Below, piece after piece: positions 6,972 through 18,343 of a stretch of DNA of 42,792 bases. This DNA comes from Bacillus sp. AFS041924. GTDB taxonomy: Bacteria; Bacillota; Bacilli; Bacillales; Bacillaceae_G. The stretch is taken from contig NZ_NULG01000013.1 of the NCBI RefSeq assembly GCF_002577195.1, positions 1 through 42,792 on the forward strand, read 5' to 3'. Every line of letters begins with the position of its first letter. Position 1 is the stretch's first letter. The notes beneath the pieces were generated by a model. The model saw only the letters and a list, made by a program, of their open reading frames with translations. It had not been told where the DNA came from and ran no database searches. The position numbers were made by a program, and so were the translations under genes.

Positions 6972-7871
6972 ATGAAAAAATTTCTAACGAGCATGATGAT
7001 CATGCTGGTTGCAGTAGTTATGGGTGCATGTGACAAGATTACAGTTCTTGATCCAAAGGGTCCTGTTGCTAAAACGCAAGCAGATACGATTATCTTCTCA
7101 ATGTTAATGATGCTTGGAGTTTTATTAGTAGTTTACATTCTTTATATTGTTATTTTATATAAATATCGTGCTAGTAAACTTCCAAAAGATTACGAACCAC
7201 CTCATGAAGAGGGAAGTAAAACACTTGAGATTATTTGGACAGTAATTCCAGTAATAATCGTTGCAGTTTTATCAGTAGTAACTGTTAAGACAACAAACGC
7301 AGTTGAAAGCGTTCCTAAAGGTCATGAAAATGATAAACCGCTTGTTATCTATGCAAGTTCTTCAAACTGGAAATGGCATTTCTCTTACCCAGAACAAGGA
7401 ATTGAAACTGTTAACTATGTAAACATGCCAACTAATAGAAATGTAGAATTCCGACTATATTCATTCGGACCAATTACAAGTTTTTGGGTTCCACAATTAG
7501 GCGGACAAAAATATGCGATGAGCGACATGGTAACTAAATTGAATTTCGTTGCTTCTAACGCAGGTTCATTCGTTGGTAAGAATAGTAATTTCAATGGTAA
7601 AGGATTTGCTGGTATGGAATTTGAAGTATTAGCAATGAATGATAAGGAATTTGATGGTTGGGTTAAAGATGTTAAAGAAACAGCTCCTACTTTAACAGAA
7701 AAAGAGTTTAATAAATTACTAAAAATTGAGCACTTAGGTAGAAAGACTTATACTTCTACTCATTTAGAATTTAGATCAGCTCCAGAAGGTAAAAATGCAG
7801 GACATCAACATGGTTCTATGAAAAATTCATCTGATCACCATGATATGGAAAATATGGAGGGGATGAAATAA
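6972..7871 (+). CDS. Cytochrome aa3 quinol oxidase subunit II (QoxA)
   Basis: This is the membrane-anchored subunit II of the aa3-type menaquinol oxidase. The N-terminus is a lipoprotein signal ([20 protein letters not shown], lipidated Cys about residue 20), followed by two membrane helices (about 38-60 and 84-106) and an outer cupredoxin-like domain with [11 protein letters not shown]. The copper-A ligands of cytochrome c oxidases are missing: the loop near residues 204-217 reads [13 protein letters not shown] with no Cys pair. That marks a quinol oxidase, not a cytochrome c oxidase. The C-terminal 25 residues are rich in His and Met. ATG 6972 follows GGAAGGA. First gene of qoxABCD; its stop overlaps the qoxB start. 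Confidence 0.95.
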   Translation: MKKFLTSMMIMLVAVVMGACDKITVLDPKGPVAKTQADTIIFSMLMMLGVLLVVYILYIVILYKYRASKLPKDYEPPHEEGSKTLEIIWTVIPVIIVAVLSVVTVKTTNAVESVPKGHENDKPLVIYASSSNWKWHFSYPEQGIETVNYVNMPTNRNVEFRLYSFGPITSFWVPQLGGQKYAMSDMVTKLNFVASNAGSFVGKNSNFNGKGFAGMEFEVLAMNDKEFDGWVKDVKETAPTLTEKEFNKLLKIEHLGRKTYTSTHLEFRSAPEGKNAGHQHGSMKNSSDHHDMENMEGMK

Positions 7872-9838
7872 TGGGTTATAAATGGGATCACTTTTTTGTA
7901 ACAGGTGAACCAATGATCTATGGTGCAATGGTAAGTATTGTTGTTGTATCTCTTGCTATTGTAATTGGTTTAACCAAATTTAAAAAATGGGGTTATTTAT
8001 GGACAGAATGGTTAACGACTGTTGACCATAAACGTATTGGAGTCATGTATATACTTTGTGCTTTATTAATGTTATTCCGTGGTGGAGTAGATGCACTATT
8101 AATGAGAGCACAATTAGCAGGCCCGGATTTAAAAATATTAGATGCACAACATTATAATGAAATTTTTACAACTCACGGCTTAATTATGATTTTGTTTATG
8201 GCTATGCCATTCATTATTGGTTTAATGAATATTGTCATTCCATTACAAATTGGGGCACGTGACGTAGCATTCCCATTTTTGAATGCCGTTAGTTTCTGGT
8301 TATTCTTTGCAGGTGCAATGCTTTTAAACGTTAGCTTTATTATCGGTGGATCACCTGATGCTGGTTGGACAGCTTACTTCCCACTAGCAAGTAAAGAATT
8401 TAGCCCAGGTGTTGGTAATAACTATTATGCAATTTCACTGCAAATTGCTGGTCTAGGTACATTGATGACTGGTATCAACTTTATCGTTACAATCTTAAAA
8501 ATGCGTGCACCAGGTTTAACATTAATGAAATTGCCAATGTTTACTTGGTCAATCTTAATTACAAACGTAATTATTGTATTCGCATTCCCTGTTTTAACAG
8601 TAGCTTTAGCTTTAATGATGTTTGATCGCGAGTTTGGTACTCAATTCTTTACAATGGCCAATGGCGGTAATGATATGCTTTGGGCGAACTTATTCTGGAT
8701 TTGGGGACATCCTGAAGTTTATATCGTTATTCTTCCAGCTTTCGGTATTTATAGTGAAATTATTTCAACTTTCTCAAGAAAGAATTTATATGGATACAAG
8801 AGTATGGTTGTCAGTATGATTGCCATTTCGGCTCTAAGTTTTATCGTTTGGGTACACCATTTCTATACAATGGGTCAAGGTGCAGTTGTAAATGGCTTCT
8901 TTAGTATTACAACAATGGCCATCAGTATTCCAACTGGTGTGAAAATCTTTAACTGGTTGTTCACATTAAGAAAAGGTAAAATTGAATTTACTGTTCCAAT
9001 GCTATATTCATTAGCATTTATACCGATCTTTACAATCGGTGGGGTTACAGGTGTAATGCTTGCTATGGCAAGTGCTGACTATCAATATCATAATACAATG
9101 TTCTTAGTAGCTCACTTCCATTACGTATTAATTCCAGGTACAGTATTTGCTGTTATCGCAGGATTCTACTACTGGTTCCCTAAAGTATTTGGTTTCAAAT
9201 TAAATGAAAAAATTGGTAAGATTACGTTCTGGACTATTATCGTAAGCTTTAACGTAACATTCTTCCCATTATTCTTATTAGGATTACAAGGTATGACTCG
9301 TCGTACTTATACTTATAGTGCTGAGTCAGGTTTCGGACCATTAAATATGATTGCTACAATTGGAGCTGTAGGATTAGCAATCGGATTCGTTTTACTTGTT
9401 TACAATATTTATCACAGTGTACGTTACGCACCAAGAGAAGTAAATGGTGATCCATGGAATGCAAGAACATTAGAGTGGGCTACTAGCAGTCCAATTGCTC
9501 CTTATAATTTCGCAGTTATTCCAAAAGTTGACACTCTAGATCCATTCTGGAAGGCTAAAAAAGAAGGTAAATCATTACTTGAAGGCGAGATTACAGATAT
9601 TCATATGCCAAGTAATAGCGGTATACCATTCATTTTAGGTGCAGCATTTATGGCATTTGGTTTCTTCTTAATATTTGAATGGTGGGTTCCAATGATTGTA
9701 TTTGCAGTTCCTATCGCATTATGCTTAATTGCACGTTCATTCCAACGTGATCATGGCTACCATATTCATAAAGAAGAAGTTATTGAAACAGAGAAAAAAT
9801 TACGAGGTGATCATTATGAACAGCAAGCCTCTATATAG
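7871..9838 (+). CDS. Cytochrome aa3 quinol oxidase subunit I (QoxB)
   Basis: This 655-residue catalytic subunit reduces oxygen to water and pumps protons. Expected ligands are visible: H102 in THGLIM (low-spin heme), H280 and Y284 in WGHPEVY (copper B and the cross-linked Tyr), H329/H330 in VHHFYTMG (copper B), and H415/H417 in HFHYV (the two hemes). Length and the roughly 14-helix pattern fit QoxB of Bacillus. The ATG shares one base with the qoxA stop codon and has GGAGGGG upstream within qoxA. The qoxC start at 9816 lies inside the 3' end of this gene, so the operon is tightly coupled. Confidence 0.97.
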   Translation: MGYKWDHFFVTGEPMIYGAMVSIVVVSLAIVIGLTKFKKWGYLWTEWLTTVDHKRIGVMYILCALLMLFRGGVDALLMRAQLAGPDLKILDAQHYNEIFTTHGLIMILFMAMPFIIGLMNIVIPLQIGARDVAFPFLNAVSFWLFFAGAMLLNVSFIIGGSPDAGWTAYFPLASKEFSPGVGNNYYAISLQIAGLGTLMTGINFIVTILKMRAPGLTLMKLPMFTWSILITNVIIVFAFPVLTVALALMMFDREFGTQFFTMANGGNDMLWANLFWIWGHPEVYIVILPAFGIYSEIISTFSRKNLYGYKSMVVSMIAISALSFIVWVHHFYTMGQGAVVNGFFSITTMAISIPTGVKIFNWLFTLRKGKIEFTVPMLYSLAFIPIFTIGGVTGVMLAMASADYQYHNTMFLVAHFHYVLIPGTVFAVIAGFYYWFPKVFGFKLNEKIGKITFWTIIVSFNVTFFPLFLLGLQGMTRRTYTYSAESGFGPLNMIATIGAVGLAIGFVLLVYNIYHSVRYAPREVNGDPWNARTLEWATSSPIAPYNFAVIPKVDTLDPFWKAKKEGKSLLEGEITDIHMPSNSGIPFILGAAFMAFGFFLIFEWWVPMIVFAVPIALCLIARSFQRDHGYHIHKEEVIETEKKLRGDHYEQQASI

Positions 9839-10406
9839 TCTAGGTGAAGAAAGTTCTAATAGAATTCTAGGCTTCTGGATCTTTTTAGGAGCTGAAATCG
9901 CCTTATTCGGAACATTATTCGCAGTGTATTTCACTTTAGCTAATAATACTGGTTCAGCACCTACTCAAAAAGAATTATTTGAAATGAAAGGTTTAATGAT
10001 CGAAACATTTGCCTTACTAACTAGTAGTTTTACGATTGGTCTTGTAGTAAACTCAATTAAATTAAACCATAAAAAAGCTTTTATGAGTTTCCTTGTTTTT
10101 ACACTAGCTTTAGGAGCAATCTTCCTTGGAGTAGAGATTACAGAATTCTTTACTTATGTTCATGAAGGTGCGACAATCCAAAGCAGTGGAGCATTATCAG
10201 CATTATTCGTTTTACTAGGTACTCACGGTGCCCACGTATCATTCGGTATGTTTTGGGGTATTGCAATCTTAATTCAAGTTTCTCGTGAAGGAATTACAGA
10301 AACTACAGCAAACAAAACATTTATTTATTCACTATACTGGCACTTCTTAGATGTAGTATGGATCTTTATCTTTAGTTTTGTGTATCTGAAAGGACTGATT
10401 GGATGA
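9816..10406 (+). CDS. Cytochrome aa3 quinol oxidase subunit III (QoxC)
   Basis: I start this at ATG 9816, preceded by CGAGGTGAT. The frame is open further upstream, but only because it overlaps qoxB. The 196-residue product has five hydrophobic helices and the subunit III features [20 protein letters not shown] and [13 protein letters not shown], with [12 protein letters not shown] near the end. Subunit III binds lipid and stabilises the proton-pumping core; it has no metal centres. It overlaps qoxB by 23 bp, and its TGA overlaps the qoxD ATG. Confidence 0.95.
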   Translation: MNSKPLYSLGEESSNRILGFWIFLGAEIALFGTLFAVYFTLANNTGSAPTQKELFEMKGLMIETFALLTSSFTIGLVVNSIKLNHKKAFMSFLVFTLALGAIFLGVEITEFFTYVHEGATIQSSGALSALFVLLGTHGAHVSFGMFWGIAILIQVSREGITETTANKTFIYSLYWHFLDVVWIFIFSFVYLKGLIG

Positions 10407-10684
10407 GTGCATTATTTCCTAAGCATCAAGTGGTTGGCTTCATCCAATCACTTGTTCTAACAATCATAGCATTAAGTGTTTACTATTTAGATTTACCTTT
10501 TAATGTTTCATTTGCTATTTTAATTGTAACTGCTTTATTACAAGCTGGTCTTCAGTTAATTGTTTTCATGCATATGAATGAAAATGAAGATAAAGGAGTA
10601 TTGTATATCAATTTAGGTTACGCGGTATTTATCGCAGTGGCAATTGTTTTTGGTACTCTTTGGACATTAATTTGGGGTATGTAA
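10403..10684 (+). CDS. Cytochrome aa3 quinol oxidase subunit IV (QoxD)
   Basis: A 93-residue protein with three hydrophobic helices (about residues 10-28, 35-57 and 68-90) and the sequence QLIVFMHMNE, typical of subunit IV of bacterial heme-copper oxidases. The ATG overlaps the qoxC stop codon. It is the last gene of the operon, followed within 10 nt by a terminator. It helps assemble or stabilise the oxidase complex. Confidence 0.93.
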   Translation: MSALFPKHQVVGFIQSLVLTIIALSVYYLDLPFNVSFAILIVTALLQAGLQLIVFMHMNENEDKGVLYINLGYAVFIAVAIVFGTLWTLIWGM

Positions 10685-10691
10685 TATGAAA

Positions 10692-10719
10692 AGCTCTTCG
10701 TTTATCGAAGAGCTTTTTT
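10692..10719 (+). terminator. Intrinsic terminator of qoxABCD
   Basis: The perfect 9-bp stem AGCTCTTCG / CGAAGAGCT (10692-10700 and 10706-10714) has a 5-nt loop and ends in six T residues. Confidence 0.92.
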
Positions 10720-11084
10720 GTTTTGTTAAGGTATAATGTTAAATTTTTTGTTAAAAATTGATATTAAAATAGCGAATAACGAATTGATTAATAAGTAAAA
10801 GTTAATTGATTATATGTACAATTTATACATACATTATTTAAAGATTGTAAGTTGCAAAAATGCAGTTTTTTTTGTAATAGATGACAGTATAAAGGAAACA
10901 GGAATAAAGTACGAAATTAATTACTAGAATAGTACAAGCAAGTGATTGGAAAAAATTTATTTATAGAATGACCTACTTTTTATTACATCTTTTTTATCAT
11001 ATAGAATGACATCAATTGTTCATATATTTATCTAAAAATTCTTAATAGTGATACTTATTTCTATTAAAATAAGTAGAAGTTTAA
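10720..11084. other. Intergenic region between qoxD and katG
   Basis: Very AT-rich with no open frame I would support. TATAAT at 10732-10737 lacks a good -35. Around 10853-10874, TTGCA and TGCAG arms run into eight T residues, which looks like a weak terminator, so a short transcript is conceivable. Nothing firm. Confidence 0.3.
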
Positions 11085-13369
<2,285 letters not shown>

Positions 13370-13445
13370 GAAAAATGCAAAATATGAAAATATTTTTATG
13401 CTAAAGTAATAGAGAAACAAGTCTTATAATTTAAAAGAACAAATA

Positions 13446-13478
13446 AAAATCCTTCCTGTTATTGCAGGGAGGATTTTT
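13446..13478 (+). terminator. Intrinsic terminator of katG
   Basis: AAAATCCTTCCTG (13446-13458) pairs with CAGGGAGGATTTT (13465-13477) with a single G-T pair and a 6-nt loop, ending in five T residues. Confidence 0.85.
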
Positions 13479-13509
13479 CAATTTATTTGATTAGAGGAAG
13501 CAGACGATT

Positions 13510-13559
13510 TTTTTACTGCGCTGAATGGTAAATTATTTTCATATGCTTCGCAGTAAAAA
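13510..13559. repeat. 11-bp inverted repeat with a 28-nt loop
   Basis: TTTTTACTGCG (13510-13520) is the exact inverse of CGCAGTAAAAA (13549-13559). A second pair, GAAGCA (13497-13502) and TGCTTC (13544-13549), overlaps it in an interleaved order, so the two stems would compete or form a pseudoknot-like fold. It sits between the katG terminator and the small membrane gene. Role unknown. Confidence 0.45.
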
Positions 13560-13639
13560 TACTTTTTTTGAAATTATTGTTATAGAGCTTCTAATATTTT
13601 AAAATACTATTAATAGATTTCTAGGCGAGGCATATTAAA

Positions 13640-13930
13640 ATGAATATTTACGTTCTACTATTATGCACATTGATTTTACTATTATTGAGTGGAAATGCAT
13701 TTTACATTACTTTTAAGAAATACGAAGATTATGACGATTTTACTGGTGGCATAACTACATTAGAGTTTTATGAATTATTATTCGCTTTACTAGAATTTAT
13801 ATCTAAAAAAATATTTCCGAAAAGATATCATATAATTATTTTTAAAATTAGTTCATTCATATTTGGACTGTTTTTGCTAGGTTTTACGATAGTACTATGG
13901 ATACTTGTTAAGCCAATTAGCATTAGTTGA
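13640..13930 (+). CDS. Small two-helix membrane protein, unknown function
   Basis: A 96-residue protein with one hydrophobic helix at each end (about residues 3-24 and 68-91) and a charged middle (KKYEDYDDF) that would lie on one side of the membrane. The ATG at 13640 has GGCGAGG about 8 nt upstream, a fair ribosome binding site. It is a single gene with no clear promoter and with a T-rich stretch after the stop. I do not recognise a family. The helix pattern and binding site make it likely to be expressed, but a chance frame in AT-rich DNA is not excluded. Confidence 0.55.
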   Translation: MNIYVLLLCTLILLLLSGNAFYITFKKYEDYDDFTGGITTLEFYELLFALLEFISKKIFPKRYHIIIFKISSFIFGLFLLGFTIVLWILVKPISIS

Positions 13931-14052
13931 AGTTCACGAACTGCTTGCGTTTTTTTTATTTAAGTTGAACAAGGAAAATAATAACAGTTAGTGCAAATAT
14001 TGAATAATGTATTCGAATATATTTAGTAGGAAAATGACTGAAGGGTGAGTAC

Positions 14053-14571
14053 ATGAAGAAATTATTTATACTATTTTTGTGCTTTACATTAGTGAGTTGT
14101 TCCACAAAAACAGTAACACCTTCTTCACATAAGTTTATTGATCATGTACCTTTTCCAAAATCAACAACTTTACTCTATAAAGAAAAAATAGATGAAGGCA
14201 CTATTTACTTATACAAAGATAAAAGCGGTTTCCGTCATGCATTTTCGTCAAATGATTTTAATATTTGGTTTAACAGTGGGAATGCGGAAGTTCGTCCTGA
14301 AGAAGGATTTGATTGGACTATGAATAATGATCCAAAGGTACCGATTGTTACATTTGCAGGAGTGATTACGCGAGATGACATAGTAAGAGTCATTGTTAAA
14401 CAAAAAACAATGGAAACAGAGGCAAAAATAATTAATACTACACAAGGAATAAGAGTTTGGTTTGTAACTTTTAATATATTAGAAGACTCAAAAGAGGGTG
14501 AACCAGATCCACTTAAAATAGAAGCATATACAAGAGAAGGGAAATTAGTTTGGAAAGATGGCGTATATTAA
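14053..14571 (+). CDS. Putative lipoprotein, unknown function
   Basis: A 172-residue protein with a clean lipoprotein signal: MKKLFILFLCFTLVSC, lipobox L-V-S-C with the lipidated Cys at 16. The mature part, about 156 residues, is soluble-looking and beta-rich, with GVITRDDIVRVIVKQK in the middle and TREGKLVWKDGVY at the end. I recognise no domain. ATG 14053 follows GGGTGAG. It should be anchored to the outer face of the membrane. It stands alone between the small membrane protein gene and the convergent transporter gene. Confidence 0.75.
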   Translation: MKKLFILFLCFTLVSCSTKTVTPSSHKFIDHVPFPKSTTLLYKEKIDEGTIYLYKDKSGFRHAFSSNDFNIWFNSGNAEVRPEEGFDWTMNNDPKVPIVTFAGVITRDDIVRVIVKQKTMETEAKIINTTQGIRVWFVTFNILEDSKEGEPDPLKIEAYTREGKLVWKDGVY

Positions 14572-14712
14572 GTAAAACAGTGTGTTTGTTGTATAACAAG
14601 ATCGCCTTTTTTTAAAATTGCAGAAAAATTTAAAATGAAGAGAATGTAGGATTTGTTATATTGATATTTACAGATTTTTTAAAAAGAAAAAAACATACGA
14701 TTATTTAATATT

Positions 14713-14737
14713 AAAAAGGCTGTCTATTTGACAGTCT
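14713..14737 (-). terminator. Terminator of the MFS transporter gene
   Basis: AGGCTGTC (14717-14724) pairs with GACAGTCT (14730-14737), one G-T pair, 5-nt loop. On the minus strand the stem runs into five T residues (14717-14713). It lies about 50 nt beyond the transporter stop codon. Confidence 0.65.
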
Positions 14738-14787
14738 CTTTAAAGTTCATTAGTTTTAAATGAAAAATTGCTTTTTTAGATTCTTAC

Positions 14788-15999
14788 TTAAACTGTTTTT
14801 TTACGATCATTTGGTAGCATAAATGCTACAAAACCTAGAAGTGGCAAGAAGCTACATAAGTTCATTACAAACTTAAGGCTAGTTGTATCAGCAATAACGC
14901 CTAATAATACGGCTCCTAAAGCACCCATTCCGAATGCTAAACCAACTATTAAACCGCTAACCATTCCAACTTTACCAGGAACGAGTTCTTGAGCATAAAC
15001 AACGATTACACTAAATGAACTTGAACTAATGATACCGATTAAAAATAGTATTGGGATAACCGCTAATAAAGAAACATGAGGAAGTAATAAAGCTAATGGG
15101 AATGTACCGATTAATGAAAATAAAATCATATTCCGTTTTCCGAAGCGATCAGCTAGAGTGCCACCTATGAATGTACCAATTACTCCTGCAATCATAAAGA
15201 TAAATAAATACAATTGTGTACTTTTTATCGATAAACCATAGCTTTTAATTAAGTAGAACTGATAATAATTACCTATGCCTGCTGAATACCAGGAACGAGC
15301 AAATGTAATAAATATTAGCAAAATAATAGCTAGTTTAACTGCAGAAGTAATTTTAAGATTTTCGTTTGATGATTGACTTTTATTTTTCAATTTAAAAGGG
15401 GTTTCATTCAGCTTATTTCGATACCATGTAGAAACGTAAATTAATACGCAAATTCCAATGGCAGCTAGTATAGTAAACCATACAGCACCCTTTTGTCCTA
15501 GTGGAACGAAAATTAATGCTGTAAAGACTGGAGCCAAAGAGTTCCCAGTATTTCCTCCTACTTGATAGATAGCCTGTGAGAGACCTCTTTTTGAACCAGA
15601 TGCTAAAAAAGCAACTTTTGATCCCTCTGGATGGAAGATGGCTGAGCCTATACCAATTAATAGGACTGATAATAATACAATGAATAAATTAGGAGCAAAT
15701 GCTAAACAAAGCATTCCTAATAAGCTTGAAGCCATTCCAATTGGAAGGAGAAATGGTGAAGGCTTTCGATCGGAAAAAATACCAAATACGGGCTGCATCA
15801 CAGAGGATGTCATATTAAGCGCAAAGGCTATGAATCCAATTTCTGTATAAGTCAAATTCATTGTCTTTTCTAAAATTGGAAATATGGCTGGTACAACTGC
15901 TTGCATCGAGTCGTTTAATAAATGTCCTAAACTAATTGCAAATAAAATTTGATACATTGTTGATTGACTAATAACCTTTGTATTAACTGCTGGTTGCAT
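14788..15999 (-). CDS. MFS exporter, fosmidomycin-resistance (Fsr) type
   Basis: A 403-residue major facilitator protein with 12 predicted helices. HLLNDSMQAVVPAIFPIL in helix 1, the loop FGIFSDRKPSP, and IGIGSAIFHPEGSKVA followed by GLSQAIYQVGGNTGN are characteristic of the Fsr (fosmidomycin resistance) branch. Fsr proteins export small molecules using the proton gradient. The ATG at 15999 follows AAAGGAGGATA at good spacing. It is a single gene, with a terminator downstream on its strand. Family assignment is good. The natural substrate is unknown, and resistance is not implied by sequence alone. Confidence 0.8.
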   Translation of the reverse strand: MQPAVNTKVISQSTMYQILFAISLGHLLNDSMQAVVPAIFPILEKTMNLTYTEIGFIAFALNMTSSVMQPVFGIFSDRKPSPFLLPIGMASSLLGMLCLAFAPNLFIVLLSVLLIGIGSAIFHPEGSKVAFLASGSKRGLSQAIYQVGGNTGNSLAPVFTALIFVPLGQKGAVWFTILAAIGICVLIYVSTWYRNKLNETPFKLKNKSQSSNENLKITSAVKLAIILLIFITFARSWYSAGIGNYYQFYLIKSYGLSIKSTQLYLFIFMIAGVIGTFIGGTLADRFGKRNMILFSLIGTFPLALLLPHVSLLAVIPILFLIGIISSSSFSVIVVYAQELVPGKVGMVSGLIVGLAFGMGALGAVLLGVIADTTSLKFVMNLCSFLPLLGFVAFMLPNDRKKTV

Positions 16000-16159
16000 A
16001 ATATCCTCCTTTCTTTTGACTTATCTATCATAAACTAATATTCAAAAAATTTACACAATTTTGCTTTATAGTCTTTCCATTAAACTTTAGACTCTATTAT
16101 AATAAAGGAAATACAGTATGCAAAATGATAATTAGAGCGTATTAAGGGGAGTTGTAAAA

Positions 16160-16828
16160 TTGGACAACTATTCTGCTGAGTTAGAGAGGTTTTTTAAAGA
16201 ACATCAAAACAATGAAAATCGACCCGCAATGGAAGCATATATGAAAAACAAATTTACTTTTTTAGGTATTAAAGCACCAGAACGAAATATCCTATTGAAG
16301 CAATATCGAACGCATTATGGTGAACCACCAAATATAAAGTCAATTATAAATATTTGGGACTTGGAAGAAAGAGAGTTTCAATATATTGCATTAACATTAT
16401 TAGACCGCCAATATAAAAAAGCTGAAATAAAACGGATAAAATTATATGAACAACTAGTAGTGGAAAAATCTTGGTGGGATACGGTTGATACAATTGCAGG
16501 ACGACTGATTAGTTATCATTTTTTTAAATATCCTGAATTGATCGATGAGTACGCTAATAAGTGGATTACGTCAGATAATATGTGGTTAAACAGAGTAGCG
16601 TTATTATTTCAAATGAAGTTTAAAGAGAAGACAGATCAGGAGCGTCTTTTCAAATACTGCAGTCTATTATCTGAAAGCAAAGAATTTTTTATTCAAAAAG
16701 CAATAGGTTGGGCATTGAGAGAATACTCATATGTCGATCCTAAAGCGGTTGAATCATTTATAATAAAGACTAATCTATCATCTTTAAGCAAAAGGGAGGG
16801 ATTAAAAAATATTGTGAAATCAAGGTAA
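16160..16828 (+). CDS. AlkD-type DNA alkylation repair glycosylase
   Basis: A 222-residue all-helical HEAT-repeat protein of the AlkC/AlkD superfamily, which removes alkylated purines such as 3- and 7-methyl adducts. The active-site pattern fits B. cereus AlkD: W106 and D110 (WDTVD, equivalent to W109/D113) and R145 in LNRVAL (equivalent to R148). The start is TTG 16160, preceded by AAGGGGAG at 8-nt spacing. A single gene; the following 150 bp contains no convincing terminator. The base-excision activity is inferred from the conserved residues. Confidence 0.88.
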   Translation: MDNYSAELERFFKEHQNNENRPAMEAYMKNKFTFLGIKAPERNILLKQYRTHYGEPPNIKSIINIWDLEEREFQYIALTLLDRQYKKAEIKRIKLYEQLVVEKSWWDTVDTIAGRLISYHFFKYPELIDEYANKWITSDNMWLNRVALLFQMKFKEKTDQERLFKYCSLLSESKEFFIQKAIGWALREYSYVDPKAVESFIIKTNLSSLSKREGLKNIVKSR

Positions 16829-17029
16829 AAAGAATATGTCGATTTTCCGGGAAATATCCGATGATTTTTTGAATCTATTCCAACATTATGTCTAGTTGAG
16901 ACATTAATTTGAAAAGGTTATAATAGGGGCATTATTGTTTTTTTAAGTAAAGATTTTAATCTGGAAATATAACATTAGTGTGTGTTGATACAATCAAATG
17001 AAAAATATAAAGGAGATTTAGTATTTTAT

Positions 17030-18235
17030 ATGAAATCTACTTTTCATAATATTATAAAATTATGTCTTTGTATTAGCTTATTTTGTGGGGTTTTTATTCA
17101 GAAAACTGTACACGCAGATGAACTGAATTTATTTAGTGATAAGGCTATTTCAATATTAGCTGATAATGGAGAAGTTATATATAGTAAGAACGCCAATAAA
17201 GTTGATTTCCCTGCCAGTACTACTAAAATAATGACTGCAATGGTTATGATGGATCATCTAAAAGAAAATGATAAAATTCAAATGACAAAAAGAAGTATTC
17301 AAGAAGAAAAAAGCAATTCGCAAATACTTTTTTCTGAAGGTGAAGTTTTAGATCGGAATACAGCATTAAAAACGATGATGATTTTAAGTGCAAATGATTT
17401 AGCGTATGCAATTGGTGAAAGAGTTGGCGGGAACATGGATAATTTTGTAAAAATGATGAATGAAAAAGCTAAAAAGATTGGCGCAAATCATACAAATTTT
17501 ATGAATCCAAATGGACTTCATCATGCAAATCATTATACGACTGCACAGGATTTAGCATTAATCACAAAGGCAGCTTTAAAATACCCGTTAATCATTAAAG
17601 CGATGGGTACAAAAGATGCTCATATTAATACATCTAAGCAAAAGAATGTGTATATTTTTAATCGCGGAAAAATGTTTAAAAATCCTTATTTTTATGCAGG
17701 TAAAACAGGTTATACAGATTCAGCTAGAAATACTTTGATTGAAATTGACAAAAAAGACGGCCAAATGATTATAAATATTCTATTACGCTCTTCAAAACCG
17801 CAATATTTGCAGGATATTAATTTAATGGATTCATATGCATTTTCAAAGATCCATAAAAAAACGTTAATAAAACAATCAGATTGGCAGAAAAAAGTAACAA
17901 TAAGAGACGATTTAATTCAAACAAAAATAGCGAAAGATTTGGCTTTTTTAACGTCACTAGGTACAAATACAAACTATGAAATAAAATTAAATCCCTCATC
18001 AACAATAGGTGAGAAATATAAGGAAAATGGAATTGCTAAAAATCAAATACTTGGTGATGTTGAAGTTTGGGCTAATAACGAAAAAGTTTTAAGTACTGAT
18101 TTATTAGCTGCTAAATCCTATGATCGACCTACAATCCTTTCATTAAGTACATTTTTAATTGCTGGATCGATAATTTTACTACTTGTTGTAATTTTTTATA
18201 TTTCAAGACCAAAAAGGAAAAGAGAATATATGTAA
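17030..18235 (+). CDS. D-alanyl-D-alanine carboxypeptidase (S11 family)
   Basis: A penicillin-binding protein of the PBP5/DacF type that trims the terminal D-Ala from peptidoglycan stem peptides at the cell surface. All three motifs are present: S-x-x-K at S63-K66 (PASTTKIM), S-x-N at S120-N122 (LSANDLA) and K-T-G at 225-227 (AGKTGYT). A signal peptide ends near VHA at about residue 29. A C-terminal domain follows, then a membrane helix (about 365-390) and a basic tail. I choose ATG 17030 because it begins the signal peptide; AGGAG lies 14 nt upstream, longer than usual. GTG 16982 is an alternative that would put a polar stretch ahead of the signal. Confidence 0.9.
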   Translation: MKSTFHNIIKLCLCISLFCGVFIQKTVHADELNLFSDKAISILADNGEVIYSKNANKVDFPASTTKIMTAMVMMDHLKENDKIQMTKRSIQEEKSNSQILFSEGEVLDRNTALKTMMILSANDLAYAIGERVGGNMDNFVKMMNEKAKKIGANHTNFMNPNGLHHANHYTTAQDLALITKAALKYPLIIKAMGTKDAHINTSKQKNVYIFNRGKMFKNPYFYAGKTGYTDSARNTLIEIDKKDGQMIINILLRSSKPQYLQDINLMDSYAFSKIHKKTLIKQSDWQKKVTIRDDLIQTKIAKDLAFLTSLGTNTNYEIKLNPSSTIGEKYKENGIAKNQILGDVEVWANNEKVLSTDLLAAKSYDRPTILSLSTFLIAGSIILLLVVIFYISRPKRKREYM

Positions 18236-18242
18236 AAATCTA

Positions 18243-18276
18243 AAAAGGTTAGACGTATAAGAGCGTTTAGCCTTTT
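18243..18276 (+). terminator. Terminator of the carboxypeptidase gene
   Basis: AAAAGGTTAGACG (18243-18255) pairs with CGTTTAGCCTTTT (18264-18276) through 13 positions including two G-T pairs, 8-nt loop. The T residues are part of the stem. Confidence 0.7.
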
Positions 18277-18299
18277 AAAATTCAATATTATCTATACAT

Positions 18300-18335
18300 A
18301 AAAAGGCGAACTGTGATTTACAAATTCGCCTTTTT
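18300..18335. terminator. Bidirectional terminator between dac and pit genes
   Basis: The perfect 11-bp stem AAAAAGGCGAA / TTCGCCTTTTT (18300-18310 and 18325-18335) has A and T runs on its outer ends, so it can stop transcripts from both sides. The phosphate transporter gene ends 9 nt away. Confidence 0.85.
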
Positions 18336-18343
18336 GTTTATTC

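Noticed and set aside
14788-15999. An antibiotic resistance determinant (fosmidomycin)
   Set aside because: Family similarity does not establish the substrate, and the gene has an ordinary chromosomal context with no sign of a mobile element.
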